Assembly: GCA_964519895.1 (NCBI GenBank)
Contig: CAZFLE010000025.1
Location: forward strand, 9,244 to 73,243
DNA length: 64,000 nt
Direction: 5' to 3'
Source: CAYFPX01 sp964519895
Lineage (GTDB): Bacteria > Myxococcota_A > UBA796 > CAJQPC01
Part shown: positions 20,529 through 30,700 of the stretch, in pieces
How the letters are laid out: every line of letters starts with the position of its first letter
Numbering within the stretch: position 1 is the first letter of the stretch
Position numbers and translations under genes: made by a program
Notes under the pieces: generated by a model
What the model was told of the DNA's origin: nothing
The model's database searches: none
What the model saw: only the letters and a program-made list of their open reading frames with translations

Positions 20529-22565
20529 ATGACCGAGCTCAACGAACCCCGTCTGCTGGCCGAATGGCTGGACGCCAACCCCGGCGAAGCCCCTCCCGAG
20601 GGGGTCGAGGCCGAGGTGATCGAGGCCGTCTACGCCTTGCGGCCGGACCTGGCACCGGCGCCGCGGGTGAGCCTGGACGACATCCTGGCCGGGGTCGCGA
20701 CGGGGCCCTTCGCCCGGTCAGGGCCCCCCGTCCAGGACCAGCCGGACGCAGCTGCGCCGGCGTTCGGGGGGGCGCTCGGGTCCGCCTGGGGAGAGGATCT
20801 GGGGTTCCAGCTGACGGCGACCTACGGCCAGCGGGAAGACGAGCAGGATGCCGAGCAGGCCGCTGAGCCGATCGAGTTGCAGCACGATCAGGCCGAGCCC
20901 ACCGGGGAGCTGCCTCTGGGCGACCTGGACGAAGTCTCGCCACCCGTGGCCGACCCCATGGAGCTGGAGGCCACCCCGGTCCTGGGTGTCACTGGGACCG
21001 ATCCGCTGGGAGAGCCCATCGAAGAGGCCACCGATCCCGGCCTGGCCCCCATCGCCGACAGCCTGGAGGGCGAGAGCACGAACCCGTCTGGTCGGGCCCC
21101 CGCGTTCGGCGTGGTCGACGCGCCCCGCCCGCCGGAGCTGGCGCCGGCCGAGCCGCCGCCGTCCCTGCGCAACCGGGCCGTGACGGGACCACCCCAGGAC
21201 GTGGGGCCCCTCTCGAGCGCGGGCATGCCCACGAACCCGCCGCCCTTGGTGCTGGAGACGTCGGGCCGGACCGACGCCGTACAGGCCGACACCGACCCCG
21301 GGTCCGCCGAAGACCCGGAGACCACTGGCGACGTGGTCGACCTGACCGCGCACCCTCGCTGGGGCGGACGGCGCTGGTGGGGCCTGGCGGGCAGCGCTGC
21401 GGCGGCGGCCCTGGTGCTGTTCGTGGTGGTCCCCAGCAGCACGCTCCAGGATCAGGCCCAGGCCCCGGGTCGCATGGCGCCGGCCGCGGTCCCGATGGCG
21501 GAGCAGGCCTCGGCCGAAGAGCCGGTCGAAGAAACGTCGGGCGACCTGCTGCAGAAGCGCGTGGCCGAAGGCTTCCAGCCCAACCAGAGACTCGACGCGC
21601 CCACCCGGGCATCATCGGGCTCGGCTGGTGCACCGCCGCCGCCGCCGGCCCCCTTGGAGAGCAAGGCCAAGGACAGCGACACCCGCAGCGCCAAGGCCGC
21701 CGGGGGACCGTCCCCCGCGACGGCGTCACCCGCGGCCCCGCTGTCCCTGGCAGAGCCCGAGCCCGAGCCCCAGGCCGAGCCGATGGCCTTCGGTGGCGCC
21801 AGCACCGCGGCCCTCCAGGCGCCCGACCAATCCCCTGTCGCGGCAGCCGACGACGACTGGGACGACGTGCCCGCAGACGCCTTCCACGACGTCGCCGACG
21901 AGGAAGACGCGATGCCCTACGCGCTCGAGCGAGACGAGGCCCCGCCACAGCTCGCTGCCGACGAACCCAGCAGCGGGGACTGGGGTGTCGCCGCGTCCCG
22001 CAGCGCGCCCAGCAACCGCGAGCGCCGCAAGAGCGAGCGCTCCGAGTCCATGTCGACCGTCGAAGGCATCGAGCTCGAAGGGGGCTTGGGCACGCTCAAG
22101 GAGTCGAACCCCGGAACCGGTCCAGAGGCCCCGCCGCCTCACGAGATGGACGCCCTGCGCCGCGACGCCAGGCCGCCGGACTACCGCTCGGACTGGTACC
22201 TGATGGGTGCCGGCCTGAGCGACGCCACCCTGGAGCAGATCCGCAAGAACCTCCAGGAGGCCGACGCCGACGCCCGGGCCGACGACAACGCCAGGGCAGC
22301 AGCCGTGGTCGCTCGCTTGATCGACCACCGAGACACCCGCGTGGGCCAGGACTTCGCGGGTCGCGCGGCCGCCTACTACCTCGAGGCCGGTGACCCGGCG
22401 GCGGCGATCACCGTGATCGGCCTGGGCAAGGCCCGGGGCAGCGCCAACACCGCCCAGCTCGCGCGCCTGCACTACCTGGAGGGCAAGGCGCTCGAGGCCC
22501 AGCGCAAGGACGGCTGGGCCGCCGAGAGCTACCGGGCTGCGAAGCACCTGAACGACGCTCGCTGA
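20529..22565 (+). CDS. Putative anti-sigma-type membrane protein with TPR-like C-terminus
   Basis: This 678-residue protein has a long acidic, Pro-rich N-terminal half (1-280), one transmembrane segment (about 284-304, WWGLAGSAAAAALVLFVVV) and a disordered Ala/Pro/Glu-rich periplasmic part. It ends in helices (about 560-678) that look like tetratricopeptide repeats: AAAYYLEAGDPAAAITVIGL and ARLHYLEGKALEAQRKDGWA. No zinc-binding anti-sigma motif (HxxxCxxC) is visible. The role as partner of the upstream sigma factor is inferred from the six-base spacing and single-pass topology. The start is ATG 20529. Confidence 0.6.
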   Translation: MTELNEPRLLAEWLDANPGEAPPEGVEAEVIEAVYALRPDLAPAPRVSLDDILAGVATGPFARSGPPVQDQPDAAAPAFGGALGSAWGEDLGFQLTATYGQREDEQDAEQAAEPIELQHDQAEPTGELPLGDLDEVSPPVADPMELEATPVLGVTGTDPLGEPIEEATDPGLAPIADSLEGESTNPSGRAPAFGVVDAPRPPELAPAEPPPSLRNRAVTGPPQDVGPLSSAGMPTNPPPLVLETSGRTDAVQADTDPGSAEDPETTGDVVDLTAHPRWGGRRWWGLAGSAAAAALVLFVVVPSSTLQDQAQAPGRMAPAAVPMAEQASAEEPVEETSGDLLQKRVAEGFQPNQRLDAPTRASSGSAGAPPPPPAPLESKAKDSDTRSAKAAGGPSPATASPAAPLSLAEPEPEPQAEPMAFGGASTAALQAPDQSPVAAADDDWDDVPADAFHDVADEEDAMPYALERDEAPPQLAADEPSSGDWGVAASRSAPSNRERRKSERSESMSTVEGIELEGGLGTLKESNPGTGPEAPPPHEMDALRRDARPPDYRSDWYLMGAGLSDATLEQIRKNLQEADADARADDNARAAAVVARLIDHRDTRVGQDFAGRAAAYYLEAGDPAAAITVIGLGKARGSANTAQLARLHYLEGKALEAQRKDGWAAESYRAAKHLNDAR

Positions 22566-22590
22566 TCAGGCCCGCCGGTTACCGGCTCTC

Positions 22591-23427
22591 ATGCCCTTCC
22601 CGCCAGCCGTCGCCTGGTCCCTCGCCCGGCGAATGCTCTCCGAGGAGGACCTGGAGCGGGCGCGCCAGGTCAAGATCGCCGACGCCGGCCACGGCTACGA
22701 TCCCTTCGGGCTGCACCGGGCGTTCGTGGCGCTGGGGCTCGGCATCGCGTCCCCGCTCTACCGCCGCTACTTCCGCGTGCTGAGCTACGGCGCCGACAAG
22801 GTGCCGGCCGACGGCGCCGCGGTGCTGGCGTGCAACCACTCCGGCACGGTGCCGGTCGACGGCATGATGCTCTGGGTCGACGTGGTGCTGAACACCGGCC
22901 GGGTCCCGCGTCCAATCGCCGACCACTTCGTGCCGACCCTGCCCTGGATCGGCACGCTGTTCGCCCGCTCGGGCATGGTCGGGGGCTCGCGCGGCAACGC
23001 CAAGAGCCTGCTCAAGGCCGGTCAGGTCCTGATGATCTTCCCCGAAGGCGTGCCTGGCATCGGCAAGCCCTTCGCCGAGCGCTACCAGCTCCAGAAGTGG
23101 CGGGTCGGGCACTGCGAGCTGGCCATCCGCCATGGCGCACCCGTGGTGCCCGTCGGCATCGTGGGGGCCGAAGAGCAGATGCCTCAGATCGGCCGGATCG
23201 ACATCCCCGCCTTTGGTCTCCCGTACATCCCTGTGCCCGCGACCCCGCTGCCCATGCCCGTCCGCTACCACGTGCACTACGGCGAACCCATCCCGGTCCA
23301 CCGCGACTACACCCCCGACCAGGCCGACGACCCCGAAGTCGTGCTGGAAGCCGCAGCCCGGGTCAAGGCCGCGGTCCAGGACCTGCTCGACCGGGGCCTG
23401 GAGCAGCGCGGCGGGGTGTTCGAGTGA
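22591..23427 (+). CDS. 1-acyl-glycerol-3-phosphate acyltransferase-like (PlsC/LPLAT superfamily)
   Basis: This 278-residue protein carries the LPLAT block ACNHSGTVPVDGMML, a variant of the catalytic His/Asp motif with six rather than four residues between them, and FPEGVPGIGKP further on, the acyl-acceptor motif. LPLATs move acyl chains from acyl-CoA or acyl-ACP to lysophospholipid-type acceptors at the inner membrane. The NHSG-P-DG version is typical of a subgroup distinct from classical PlsC. It starts with ATG 22591. Its stop overlaps the next gene as GTGA, forming an operon with the SDR-like protein. Confidence 0.85.
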   Translation: MPFPPAVAWSLARRMLSEEDLERARQVKIADAGHGYDPFGLHRAFVALGLGIASPLYRRYFRVLSYGADKVPADGAAVLACNHSGTVPVDGMMLWVDVVLNTGRVPRPIADHFVPTLPWIGTLFARSGMVGGSRGNAKSLLKAGQVLMIFPEGVPGIGKPFAERYQLQKWRVGHCELAIRHGAPVVPVGIVGAEEQMPQIGRIDIPAFGLPYIPVPATPLPMPVRYHVHYGEPIPVHRDYTPDQADDPEVVLEAAARVKAAVQDLLDRGLEQRGGVFE

Positions 23428-24398
23428 CCGCCGGCCCCAGCCCGCGCGGCGTCCTGGTGACCGGGGCCACCACCCCCGTGGGCGAGCGCCTGTGCCGGTC
23501 GCTGCTGGCGGACTCCAGCATCGAGCACGTGCTGGCCGTGGGGATCGAGCCGCCCGAGCACGCCCTGCCTTTCTCACACGGCGATCGGCTGGTCTACCGG
23601 TCGGTGGATCTGAGCCGCTCCCGCCGGGTGCGGAACCTGTTGTTCGGGGTGGTCCGGGACCTGGGCATCGAGTGCGTGGTCCACCTGAGCATGCACCGCT
23701 CGGCGGCCCAGAGCGGCGGCCGCGTGCACGCCCAGAACGTCGACGCGCTGCGCTCACTGCTGGAGCTGAGCGAGCGCCACCCCACCATCCGCCGCTTCGT
23801 GTTCCGGTCCTTTGCCGAGGTCTACAACGTCTCCCACGACCTGCCGATCCTGGTCACCGAGGACCATCCGCTGAACATGGGCGTGGGCGCACCCCAGTGG
23901 ATCCGCGACCGGGTCGAGGCCGACCTGACCGCCTGTGCCCGCATGGGGCTGTCCAAGCTCGAGATCCTGGTGCTGCGCTGCGCCGAGGTCCTGGGGCCCG
24001 GCACAGGCTCCCAGCTGTTCGACTTCCTGGATGCCCCGGTGTGCCTGCGGCCCGCTGGCTTCAACCCGATGATGAACCTGCTGTCCATGGCCGACGCCGT
24101 GCACGCGCTGGAGCTCGCGACCCGCGTCAAGCGCGGAACCATCGGGGTCTTCAACGTGCCGGGCAAGGACACGCTGCCGCTGGCCGAGAGCATTCGCAAG
24201 TGGGGCAAGCCCCAGATCCCTACCCCGGGCATGGTGCTGACCCCGATCTACCGGGTCCGCCGGCGCTTGCGGGGACATGACTTCTCCTACGGCATGAACC
24301 GCCGACGCTTCCACTACGCTTCGGTGCTGGAGGGTTCCCGGGCCCACGAGGTCCTGGGCTACCTTCCCGAGCACCCGATCGACTGGCCTGCAGCCTGA
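23424..24398 (+). CDS. Atypical NAD-dependent epimerase-like SDR protein
   Basis: This 324-residue extended-SDR-like protein begins VTAGPSPRG then VLVTGATTPVGERL, a modified TGxxGxxG nucleotide site with the middle Gly replaced. Later blocks include CVVHLSMHRSAAQ, VFRSFAEVYN and a domain that ends with RRRFHYASVLEGS. At the catalytic YxxxK position the sequence reads WIRDR, so Tyr and Lys are both changed and normal SDR catalysis is unlikely. It may bind NAD(P) or a nucleotide-sugar or lipid without catalysis. The GTG start at 23424 overlaps the acyltransferase stop, so it is coupled to it, suggesting a joint role in lipid metabolism. Confidence 0.8.
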   Translation: MTAGPSPRGVLVTGATTPVGERLCRSLLADSSIEHVLAVGIEPPEHALPFSHGDRLVYRSVDLSRSRRVRNLLFGVVRDLGIECVVHLSMHRSAAQSGGRVHAQNVDALRSLLELSERHPTIRRFVFRSFAEVYNVSHDLPILVTEDHPLNMGVGAPQWIRDRVEADLTACARMGLSKLEILVLRCAEVLGPGTGSQLFDFLDAPVCLRPAGFNPMMNLLSMADAVHALELATRVKRGTIGVFNVPGKDTLPLAESIRKWGKPQIPTPGMVLTPIYRVRRRLRGHDFSYGMNRRRFHYASVLEGSRAHEVLGYLPEHPIDWPAA

Positions 24399-24408
24399 GG
24401 GCACCCCG

Positions 24409-25050
24409 ATGACCCCCTTGATCCTCCTGAGCGCACTGGCCTGTACGGGCGACACCACCACGACCGACACCGTGGTCACCGAGCCGGAGCCGACCCACCC
24501 CAACGTGCCCGAGGGCTACGAGTACAAGTGGTCCACCGACACCTGCACCCAGGGCGACGGTTCCGAGGGCTCCAACGTCTACATGCTGGCCGAGGGCTTC
24601 GCGGCCGACGACGGCACCGCCGAGGTCCGAGAGACCTGGTACTGGTTCTTCGGCGGCGAGTGGGAGGACGACTGCATCGACGAGTGGACCTATGACGGCG
24701 AGATCGCCGGCCGCTCGCCGGCCAGCTTTGGCGCCAGCGAGGCCGAGGCGATGCTCGAGACCACCATGGCCCTGCCGGATCCCCAGTGCGGCATCCTGTA
24801 CAACGGCATCTTCGACCAGGACGACACCGCCTACGAAGAGCAGGCGTGGAAGACCTGGGTGATCCTGGAGTACCTGTCCAGCTGGGGCAACCCCAACGAA
24901 CACATGCAGGTCTTCATGGTCTACGGCGAGAACGCCGACCGGGTGGACTACAGCTATGCCAACGGCGTGTTCACCCCCGACGACCCGGACATCTACGACC
25001 TGCCAGCCCACTTCACGTGGGAGGCCCACGCCTGCATCGGGAGCGGCTGA
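24409..25050 (+). CDS. Hypothetical lipoprotein
   Basis: This 213-residue lipoprotein (signal MTPLILLSALAC, then a Thr/Asp-rich spacer) has an acidic, Trp/Tyr-rich mature part with two conserved-looking Cys pairs (DTCTQGDG, DDCIDEW, DPQCGIL, HACIGSG). The pairs suggest disulfides in an extracytoplasmic domain. No family was recognised. It begins ten bases after the SDR-like gene and may share its transcript. Confidence 0.7.
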   Translation: MTPLILLSALACTGDTTTTDTVVTEPEPTHPNVPEGYEYKWSTDTCTQGDGSEGSNVYMLAEGFAADDGTAEVRETWYWFFGGEWEDDCIDEWTYDGEIAGRSPASFGASEAEAMLETTMALPDPQCGILYNGIFDQDDTAYEEQAWKTWVILEYLSSWGNPNEHMQVFMVYGENADRVDYSYANGVFTPDDPDIYDLPAHFTWEAHACIGSG

Positions 25051-25158
25051 AGGCCCAACGCCCTGGCCCGCACACCCGCCGATCCACACGGTTCTTGAAT
25101 CCGGGCCGCCCCGGCATACACTCCCGCCGCCACCCTGCCCCACAGGAGTCCGCCGCCG

Positions 25159-26430
25159 ATGCTCGCGGTCCTGAGCCTGATCGCGGTGACCGTCATCGCC
25201 TGGGTAGGTGCCCACGTGGTGTTGGTCCGTGTCCAACGACGCTGGGCCATCACCACCGGGGGCGAGTACCTGCTCATCGGAGTGCTGGTGGGCCCGGCGT
25301 TCCCCGCCCTGATCGGGCGCCCCGAGGGCACGCTGATCACCGAAGCCGTGCTGAGCGACCTGGCACCGCTGATGGCCCTGGCCATCGGCTGGCTCGGGCT
25401 GCTCTACGGCACCCAGCTCAACGTGCGCAAGGGCCTCCAGAACGCCGAGGGGCGCTGGGATCTGCGGCCCTTCCAGCTGGCGACGGTGGAGTCCACCTTC
25501 AGCTTCCTGCTGGTGGGCCTGGTCAGCTGGGCGGCCCTCACCCAGCTGGGCATCCCGGGGACCGAGGACCTGGGCCAGCCCGACGTGCTGCTGGCGTCTG
25601 CGGTGCTGGCGGTCGTGGCCAGCGTGGGCTCGACCCAGGTCCTGGCGGTGGTCCAGGACCGCTTCCGGGCCGAAGGACCCACGACCCACCTGCTCCAGGG
25701 CGCACACCGGTTCGAAGAGCCCGTCTCGGTCGCCGCCTTTGGCCTGATCTTCTGCATCTTCAACCCGTCGAACCCGGCGCTGACCCGAGACCCGGTGGCC
25801 CTGGAGTGGCTGGCCATCTCGGTGGGCATCGGCGCGGCGTTGGGGGTCCTGTTCCGGGTGTTCCTGGGCGACGAGACCGAGAGCGACAAGGTCTTCCTGG
25901 CCCTGGTCGGCATCATCGTCTTCGCCAGCGGGGTCGCCTACTACCTGCACCTGTCGCCGCTGCTGGTGAACCTGGTGCTGGGGGTCGTGCTGGTCAACGT
26001 CGCCACCCGCGAGATCGCCGAGAGCATCCGCGAGGTCCTGGCCCGGACCCGGCGGCCGATGTTCCTGATGCTGCTGATCTTCGCCGGCCTGCTGTGGACC
26101 CCCGTGCCGTGGTTCGTGAGCCTGTGCGCGGTGGTCTACGTCGGGGTGCGACTGGCCAGCAAGCGCCTGGGCGGCGCTCTGGCAGCACGGCTGATGGGCC
26201 CGGGTGCCCGGTCCGACCTGGGCCGCGGACTGTTGGGTCACGGGGATCTCGCCGTGGCGATGGCCCTGAATTTCCGTCTGGTCCCGGAGTGGCCCCTGAG
26301 TGACCTGGTCTTCACCACCATCCTGGTGTCTGTGGTGCTCTCCGAGTTGTGGGCGACCCGGTCCCTACGCCAGCTGCTGATCGACACCGGGGACATCCGC
26401 GACGACGACCGCGACCGGGGGCTGGCATGA
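25159..26430 (+). CDS. Cation/proton antiporter membrane protein (CPA2-like)
   Basis: This 423-residue polytopic protein has about eleven to twelve hydrophobic segments. It shares features of the monovalent cation:proton antiporter-2 family: an early GEYLLIGVLVGPAFP segment, a long central region with VLAVVASVGSTQVLAVV, and GRGLLGHGDLAVAMALNF near the end, where Asp is likely the ion-coupling residue. There is no C-terminal nucleotide-binding domain; that function is encoded by the next gene, whose ATG overlaps this stop as ATGA. It should exchange Na+ or K+ for protons at the inner membrane. It is the first gene of a four-gene cation-transport operon. Confidence 0.8.
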   Translation: MLAVLSLIAVTVIAWVGAHVVLVRVQRRWAITTGGEYLLIGVLVGPAFPALIGRPEGTLITEAVLSDLAPLMALAIGWLGLLYGTQLNVRKGLQNAEGRWDLRPFQLATVESTFSFLLVGLVSWAALTQLGIPGTEDLGQPDVLLASAVLAVVASVGSTQVLAVVQDRFRAEGPTTHLLQGAHRFEEPVSVAAFGLIFCIFNPSNPALTRDPVALEWLAISVGIGAALGVLFRVFLGDETESDKVFLALVGIIVFASGVAYYLHLSPLLVNLVLGVVLVNVATREIAESIREVLARTRRPMFLMLLIFAGLLWTPVPWFVSLCAVVYVGVRLASKRLGGALAARLMGPGARSDLGRGLLGHGDLAVAMALNFRLVPEWPLSDLVFTTILVSVVLSELWATRSLRQLLIDTGDIRDDDRDRGLA

Positions 26431-27770
26431 GGGTGGTCCTGGTCGGCCTGGGCCAGGTGGGCCAGCACGTGGTGGGCGTGCTGGAACAGGAGGGCCACGA
26501 GGTCCTGGCCGTGGACCGGAGCCACGAGGTCCTGGCGGAGCTCGAGGAGCACCGGGACGTCGGGGTGCTGCAGGGCCACGGGGCCAGCCGCAAGGTCCTG
26601 GAAGAGGCCGGCTGCGCCGACGCCGATCTGGTCGTCACGGTCACCGACGACGACCAGGTCAACCTGGTCGGGGCGCTGATCGCCCGTGACCTGGGGGCTC
26701 GCCGGACCATCGCCCGGGTCCAGGCGGCCCACAACAGCGCGCCGGGCTGGGGCATCCAGCGCGGCTTGCTGGGGCTCGACGTTGCCATCAACCCCCGGGT
26801 GCTGGTGGCCGAGGAGATGGCCCGGATCGCCCGCAGCCACGGCGCCCTGGACGTGCTCGGGCTGGTGGGCGAGCGGGTCGAGCTGGTGGCGGTCGAGCTG
26901 CCCGGGGACAGCCGCGTGCTGCACAAGCCCCTGGCCCAGCTGAACCTGCCGGCCCAGACCCTGGTGGCCGCCGTGGTGCGGGATCGGGAGCTGTTCGTGC
27001 CCGGCGGCGCCGACGTGCTGCTGCCCGGCGACCGCTGCTGGCTCATGGGGCGGGCAGGCAAGCTGGAGCCCGTCCAGGATCTCTTCTGCGGGGGGCGCGA
27101 GGCCGCCCGGGTCGCCGTGGTCGGCGGCGGGGTCATCGGCACGCTGCTGGCCCGCTCCCTGGCCCACTCGGGCATCGACTGCCTGCTCATGGAACGGGAC
27201 CGGCAGCGGGCAGAGCAGCTGGCGGCCGACCTCGCAGACACGGTGGTGCTCCACGGCGACGGCACCGACGCCGCGCTGCTGGAAGAAGAGCACGTGGCAG
27301 AACACGACCTGTTCTGCGCCGTGACCGAGCTGGACGAGGTCAACCTGATGGCCGCTCTGATGGCCAAGCGCCTGGGCGTGCCCCGCACGGTGAGCCTGGT
27401 CCACCGCCCCGACTACCTGGACATCTACCGGAACCTGGGCATCGACGTGGCGCTGTCGCCGCGGCTCGCGGCCAGCGACCACATCCTGCGTCACGTGCGG
27501 CGGGGCCAGCTCAAGTCACTGACCGAGCTGGAAGAGGGCCAGGCCCAGGTCCTGGAATTCGTCGCCGTCGAAGGCAGCCGGGTGGCCGGAATGGCGCTCC
27601 AGCGGCTCAACCTGCCCCGGGGTTGCATCATCGGCGCCATCGTCAAGGACGACCAGGTCATCGTGCCCCGAGGCGCCGACGTGATCGCGCCCGGGGACAG
27701 CGTGGTCGTGCTGACCACCGGGGCCGCCCGCTCGGCGGTGGAGCGCCTGTTCCGGAAGCGCTCCCTGTGA
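26427..27770 (+). CDS. trkA: TrkA-type potassium transport regulator with two RCK modules
   Basis: This 447-residue cytoplasmic protein has the standard duplicated layout: TrkA_N Rossmann domain 1 (MRVVLVGLGQVGQHVV; VTVTDDDQVNLV), TrkA_C 1, Rossmann domain 2 (VAVVGGGVIGTLLARSL near residue 230; VLHGDGTDAALLEEE) and TrkA_C 2. The first Gly-rich loop binds NAD(H) or ATP in relatives and gates a K+ channel or antiporter. The length equals E. coli TrkA (458) within normal variation. Both ends overlap the flanking antiporter genes (ATGA and GTGA), so here it probably regulates those antiporters and not a TrkH channel, which is not in the window. Confidence 0.9.
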   Translation: MRVVLVGLGQVGQHVVGVLEQEGHEVLAVDRSHEVLAELEEHRDVGVLQGHGASRKVLEEAGCADADLVVTVTDDDQVNLVGALIARDLGARRTIARVQAAHNSAPGWGIQRGLLGLDVAINPRVLVAEEMARIARSHGALDVLGLVGERVELVAVELPGDSRVLHKPLAQLNLPAQTLVAAVVRDRELFVPGGADVLLPGDRCWLMGRAGKLEPVQDLFCGGREAARVAVVGGGVIGTLLARSLAHSGIDCLLMERDRQRAEQLAADLADTVVLHGDGTDAALLEEEHVAEHDLFCAVTELDEVNLMAALMAKRLGVPRTVSLVHRPDYLDIYRNLGIDVALSPRLAASDHILRHVRRGQLKSLTELEEGQAQVLEFVAVEGSRVAGMALQRLNLPRGCIIGAIVKDDQVIVPRGADVIAPGDSVVVLTTGAARSAVERLFRKRSL

Positions 27771-30700
27771 AGGCCCGCGCGTCGACAGGGCCGGCGGGCT
27801 CGGGCTTCTGGCCCGAGAGCGGTGCGAATTTCCGCAAGTTCATCACGGTGCTGATGCTCTTCGGGCTCATGGCGGCGCTGCCGCTGCTCCACAGCCCGAT
27901 CGAAGGGCCGGTCAACCCCGAGACCATGGCGACCTTCGGCTTCATCGTGCTCGCGGCCTACGGGCTCGGCGAGCTGATGGAGACGTGGCACCTGCCGCAC
28001 ATCACCGGGTACCTGCTCGCAGGCGCCCTGTGCGGGCCCTCGGCGCTCAAGCTGTTGACCTATGGGGTCGTCGAGGACCTCCAGCTCTTCAACAGCCTGG
28101 CCGTGGCCCTGATCGGCCTGTCCGCTGGGGCGGCCCTGGAGTGGGGCGGGCTGAAGAAGAACGCGCGCCTGCTGGGGTCGTTGATCGGCGTCCAATTCCT
28201 GGTGCTCCTGCCCCTGCTGGGCGGGCTGGTCCTGCTGCTGTCGGGGCCCATCCCGGGGCTGGCGCTGCCCTTCCTGGCCGAGCAGCCCCTCGCGGTCAAG
28301 GGCGCTGCGGCCATCTGCATCGCCCTGATCGGCTCGGCCATGTCCCCGGCCGCGACCGTGGCCATCCTCCACGAGACCGGGTCCGAGGGCCCGGTCTCCG
28401 ACGCCACCATGGGGGTGTCGGTCCTGAACAACATCGTCGTGGTGGTGTTGTTCGCGGTGGGGCTGGGGCTGGCGCTCAGCCTGGTGCCGGCGGCTACAGA
28501 GCGGCACGGCGAGACCCAACTGTTCCAGTCGGTCGTGCTCGAGCTGACGGGCGCCCTGTTCCTGGGCGTGGTGCTCGGCGCCGGGCTGGCCCTGTATGTG
28601 CGCTGGTTCAACGAGGAGCTGCTGCTCATCCTGGCGGCGCTGTGCTTCACCATCACCTACCTGGCCCTGGAGTGGAACATCCAGCCGGCCCTGCCCTTCA
28701 TCGTGGCCGGCTTCGTGGTCCGCAACGCCTTCCCCGCCGAGGAGCCCGAGTTCACGCGGGTCGTGAACAGGCTCTCGCTGCCGGTCTACGTGGTGTTCTT
28801 CTTCGTGGCCGGGGCGGGGCTGCACCTGGACGCCGTGGTCGAGATGGCGGCCTTTGCCCTGATCCTCTTCGGCGGGCGGCTCGCCGGGCTGTACCTGGGG
28901 ACCAACCTGGGCAACCGCCTGGGGGCGGGACCACGGGCCATCACCGTGCACGGCTGGTACGGCTTCGTGGCCCAGGCCGGCATCGCGCTCTACATGGCCC
29001 AGGTCGTCGCGCACAGCCTGGGGGACATCGGCCACAGCGTCGAGACCCTGGCAGTGGCTGGCATCGCCCTGAATGAGCTCACCGGGCCCATCCTGCTCAA
29101 GGTCGCCGTGACCCGGGCGGGCGAGGTGCCCAAGCCCCAGGCCCCCTCTGACGAGCCGCAGCCGGACGCTTCGGCCCCCCCACCGGAGCCCGGCGAGCGC
29201 CCCCGGCTGTCCGAGTGGGCCCCCGACGCCCGCCCAGCGGACTTCGATGCCTGGCGAGGCACCGTGCCCGAAGGCGCCTTGGGGGCCGTGGCCCACAGTC
29301 TCCGCGGGGAGCTCCAGGCCCTGATCGTCGATCTGAGGCAGGGACCGGTGGCCGCCCGTCGTGCCTCGGGCCACAGCTTCCTGAGGGGCCTGCGCCGGGA
29401 GTACCTGCGCCACCACCGCCACTGCCTGGTGATCGCCCGTGACCCCCAGCGCGGCGGTCACGCCCTGGAGATCGCCCTGCGCGGCGAGCGGGCCGAGCTC
29501 GCTCGTCGCTGGGAGAACCAGATCCTGGACCGCGCCGCAGTGGCGGACTTTCGCGCCGAGGCCGACGCCATCGATCGCTTGGTGGCCGCCACCGACCGCC
29601 TGAGCGCCGAAGTCCCGGTCGCGCTCGAGGTTCCTCTGGAGCCGGGCCACACCCAGATCCAGGGCGTGCACAGCCCCATGGCTCGACTCCGGGTCCGGGT
29701 CCTGCAGCTGCGGAAGTCCCTGGGTCGTGGTGCCCGGCTGGTCGAAGTGAGGCCCATCACGCGCTTCGCCCTGGCCGGCGGCGTGCCCCCCAGGCTGGTG
29801 GCCTTGGCCGGCCTGATGGCCATGGCAGAGCGCCACCTGCTCCTGCGGGCCCGCAACCTGTACGAGGTGCACCACCACGCCCTGGACGCCGTCCTGCAAG
29901 GCGCCGGCAGCAAGGCCGAGCGGCTGACACGGGCCCTCGAGGCGCTGCGGGTGGAGATGGAGGACGAGTTCCAGCTCGCCCGGCGCGAACTGGACCGGCT
30001 GGCCGACGAGACCGTGCGGGTGGCCGAGTCCGCCCTGGGCCAGGCCTGGCGCGAGTGGCTCGACCTGACGGCCGACGCCGGCACCCCGGCCGTGACCCGG
30101 CGGAGCTACCGGTTCTCCCGCGTCTACGAAGCACGGCAGCGGGCCTTGACGTCGATCACCGAAGGCCTGGCGGCATCTCGGGCGCTCACCCGGGGACTGG
30201 CCAGCAGCCACGCCATGGAGCTGGAGTTCGTCCGGCTCGAGGAGCGCCTGACCCTGGGCATCGACGCCCGTGGAGAGGCGATGGCTCGAGACCTTCGAGG
30301 GCGGGTCGTGGCGCCCGCGGGCCGCGCGGTGGACGCTCTGAGCGCCGGTGTCGAGCAGCTCCGTCCGGCGCTGGAGAGCTCGGAGACCACGGTGGTTGAG
30401 CTGGCCGCCCTGCTCCAGCGGGCCCTCGCCCCGGTGGATCCCACCCTGGAAGAGGCGCTGGGCATCGCCGAAGGCTTCCGCTCGGCGCTCAAGACCGAAG
30501 CCGAGCTCGAGCCACTGGTGGCCGACCTGCACACCCAGATCGACGACCTGACGGACCGCTTCGAGATCACCGAGCAGAGGGGCACGACCATCGGGCGTGG
30601 ACTGCCCGAGACCGCGGTGAGCGAGGACATCCACTTCCGGGACCTGGTGCGCCAGTACATGGACGTCCAGGTCGGACGGGACCTGTCCGAGTGGAGCGCA

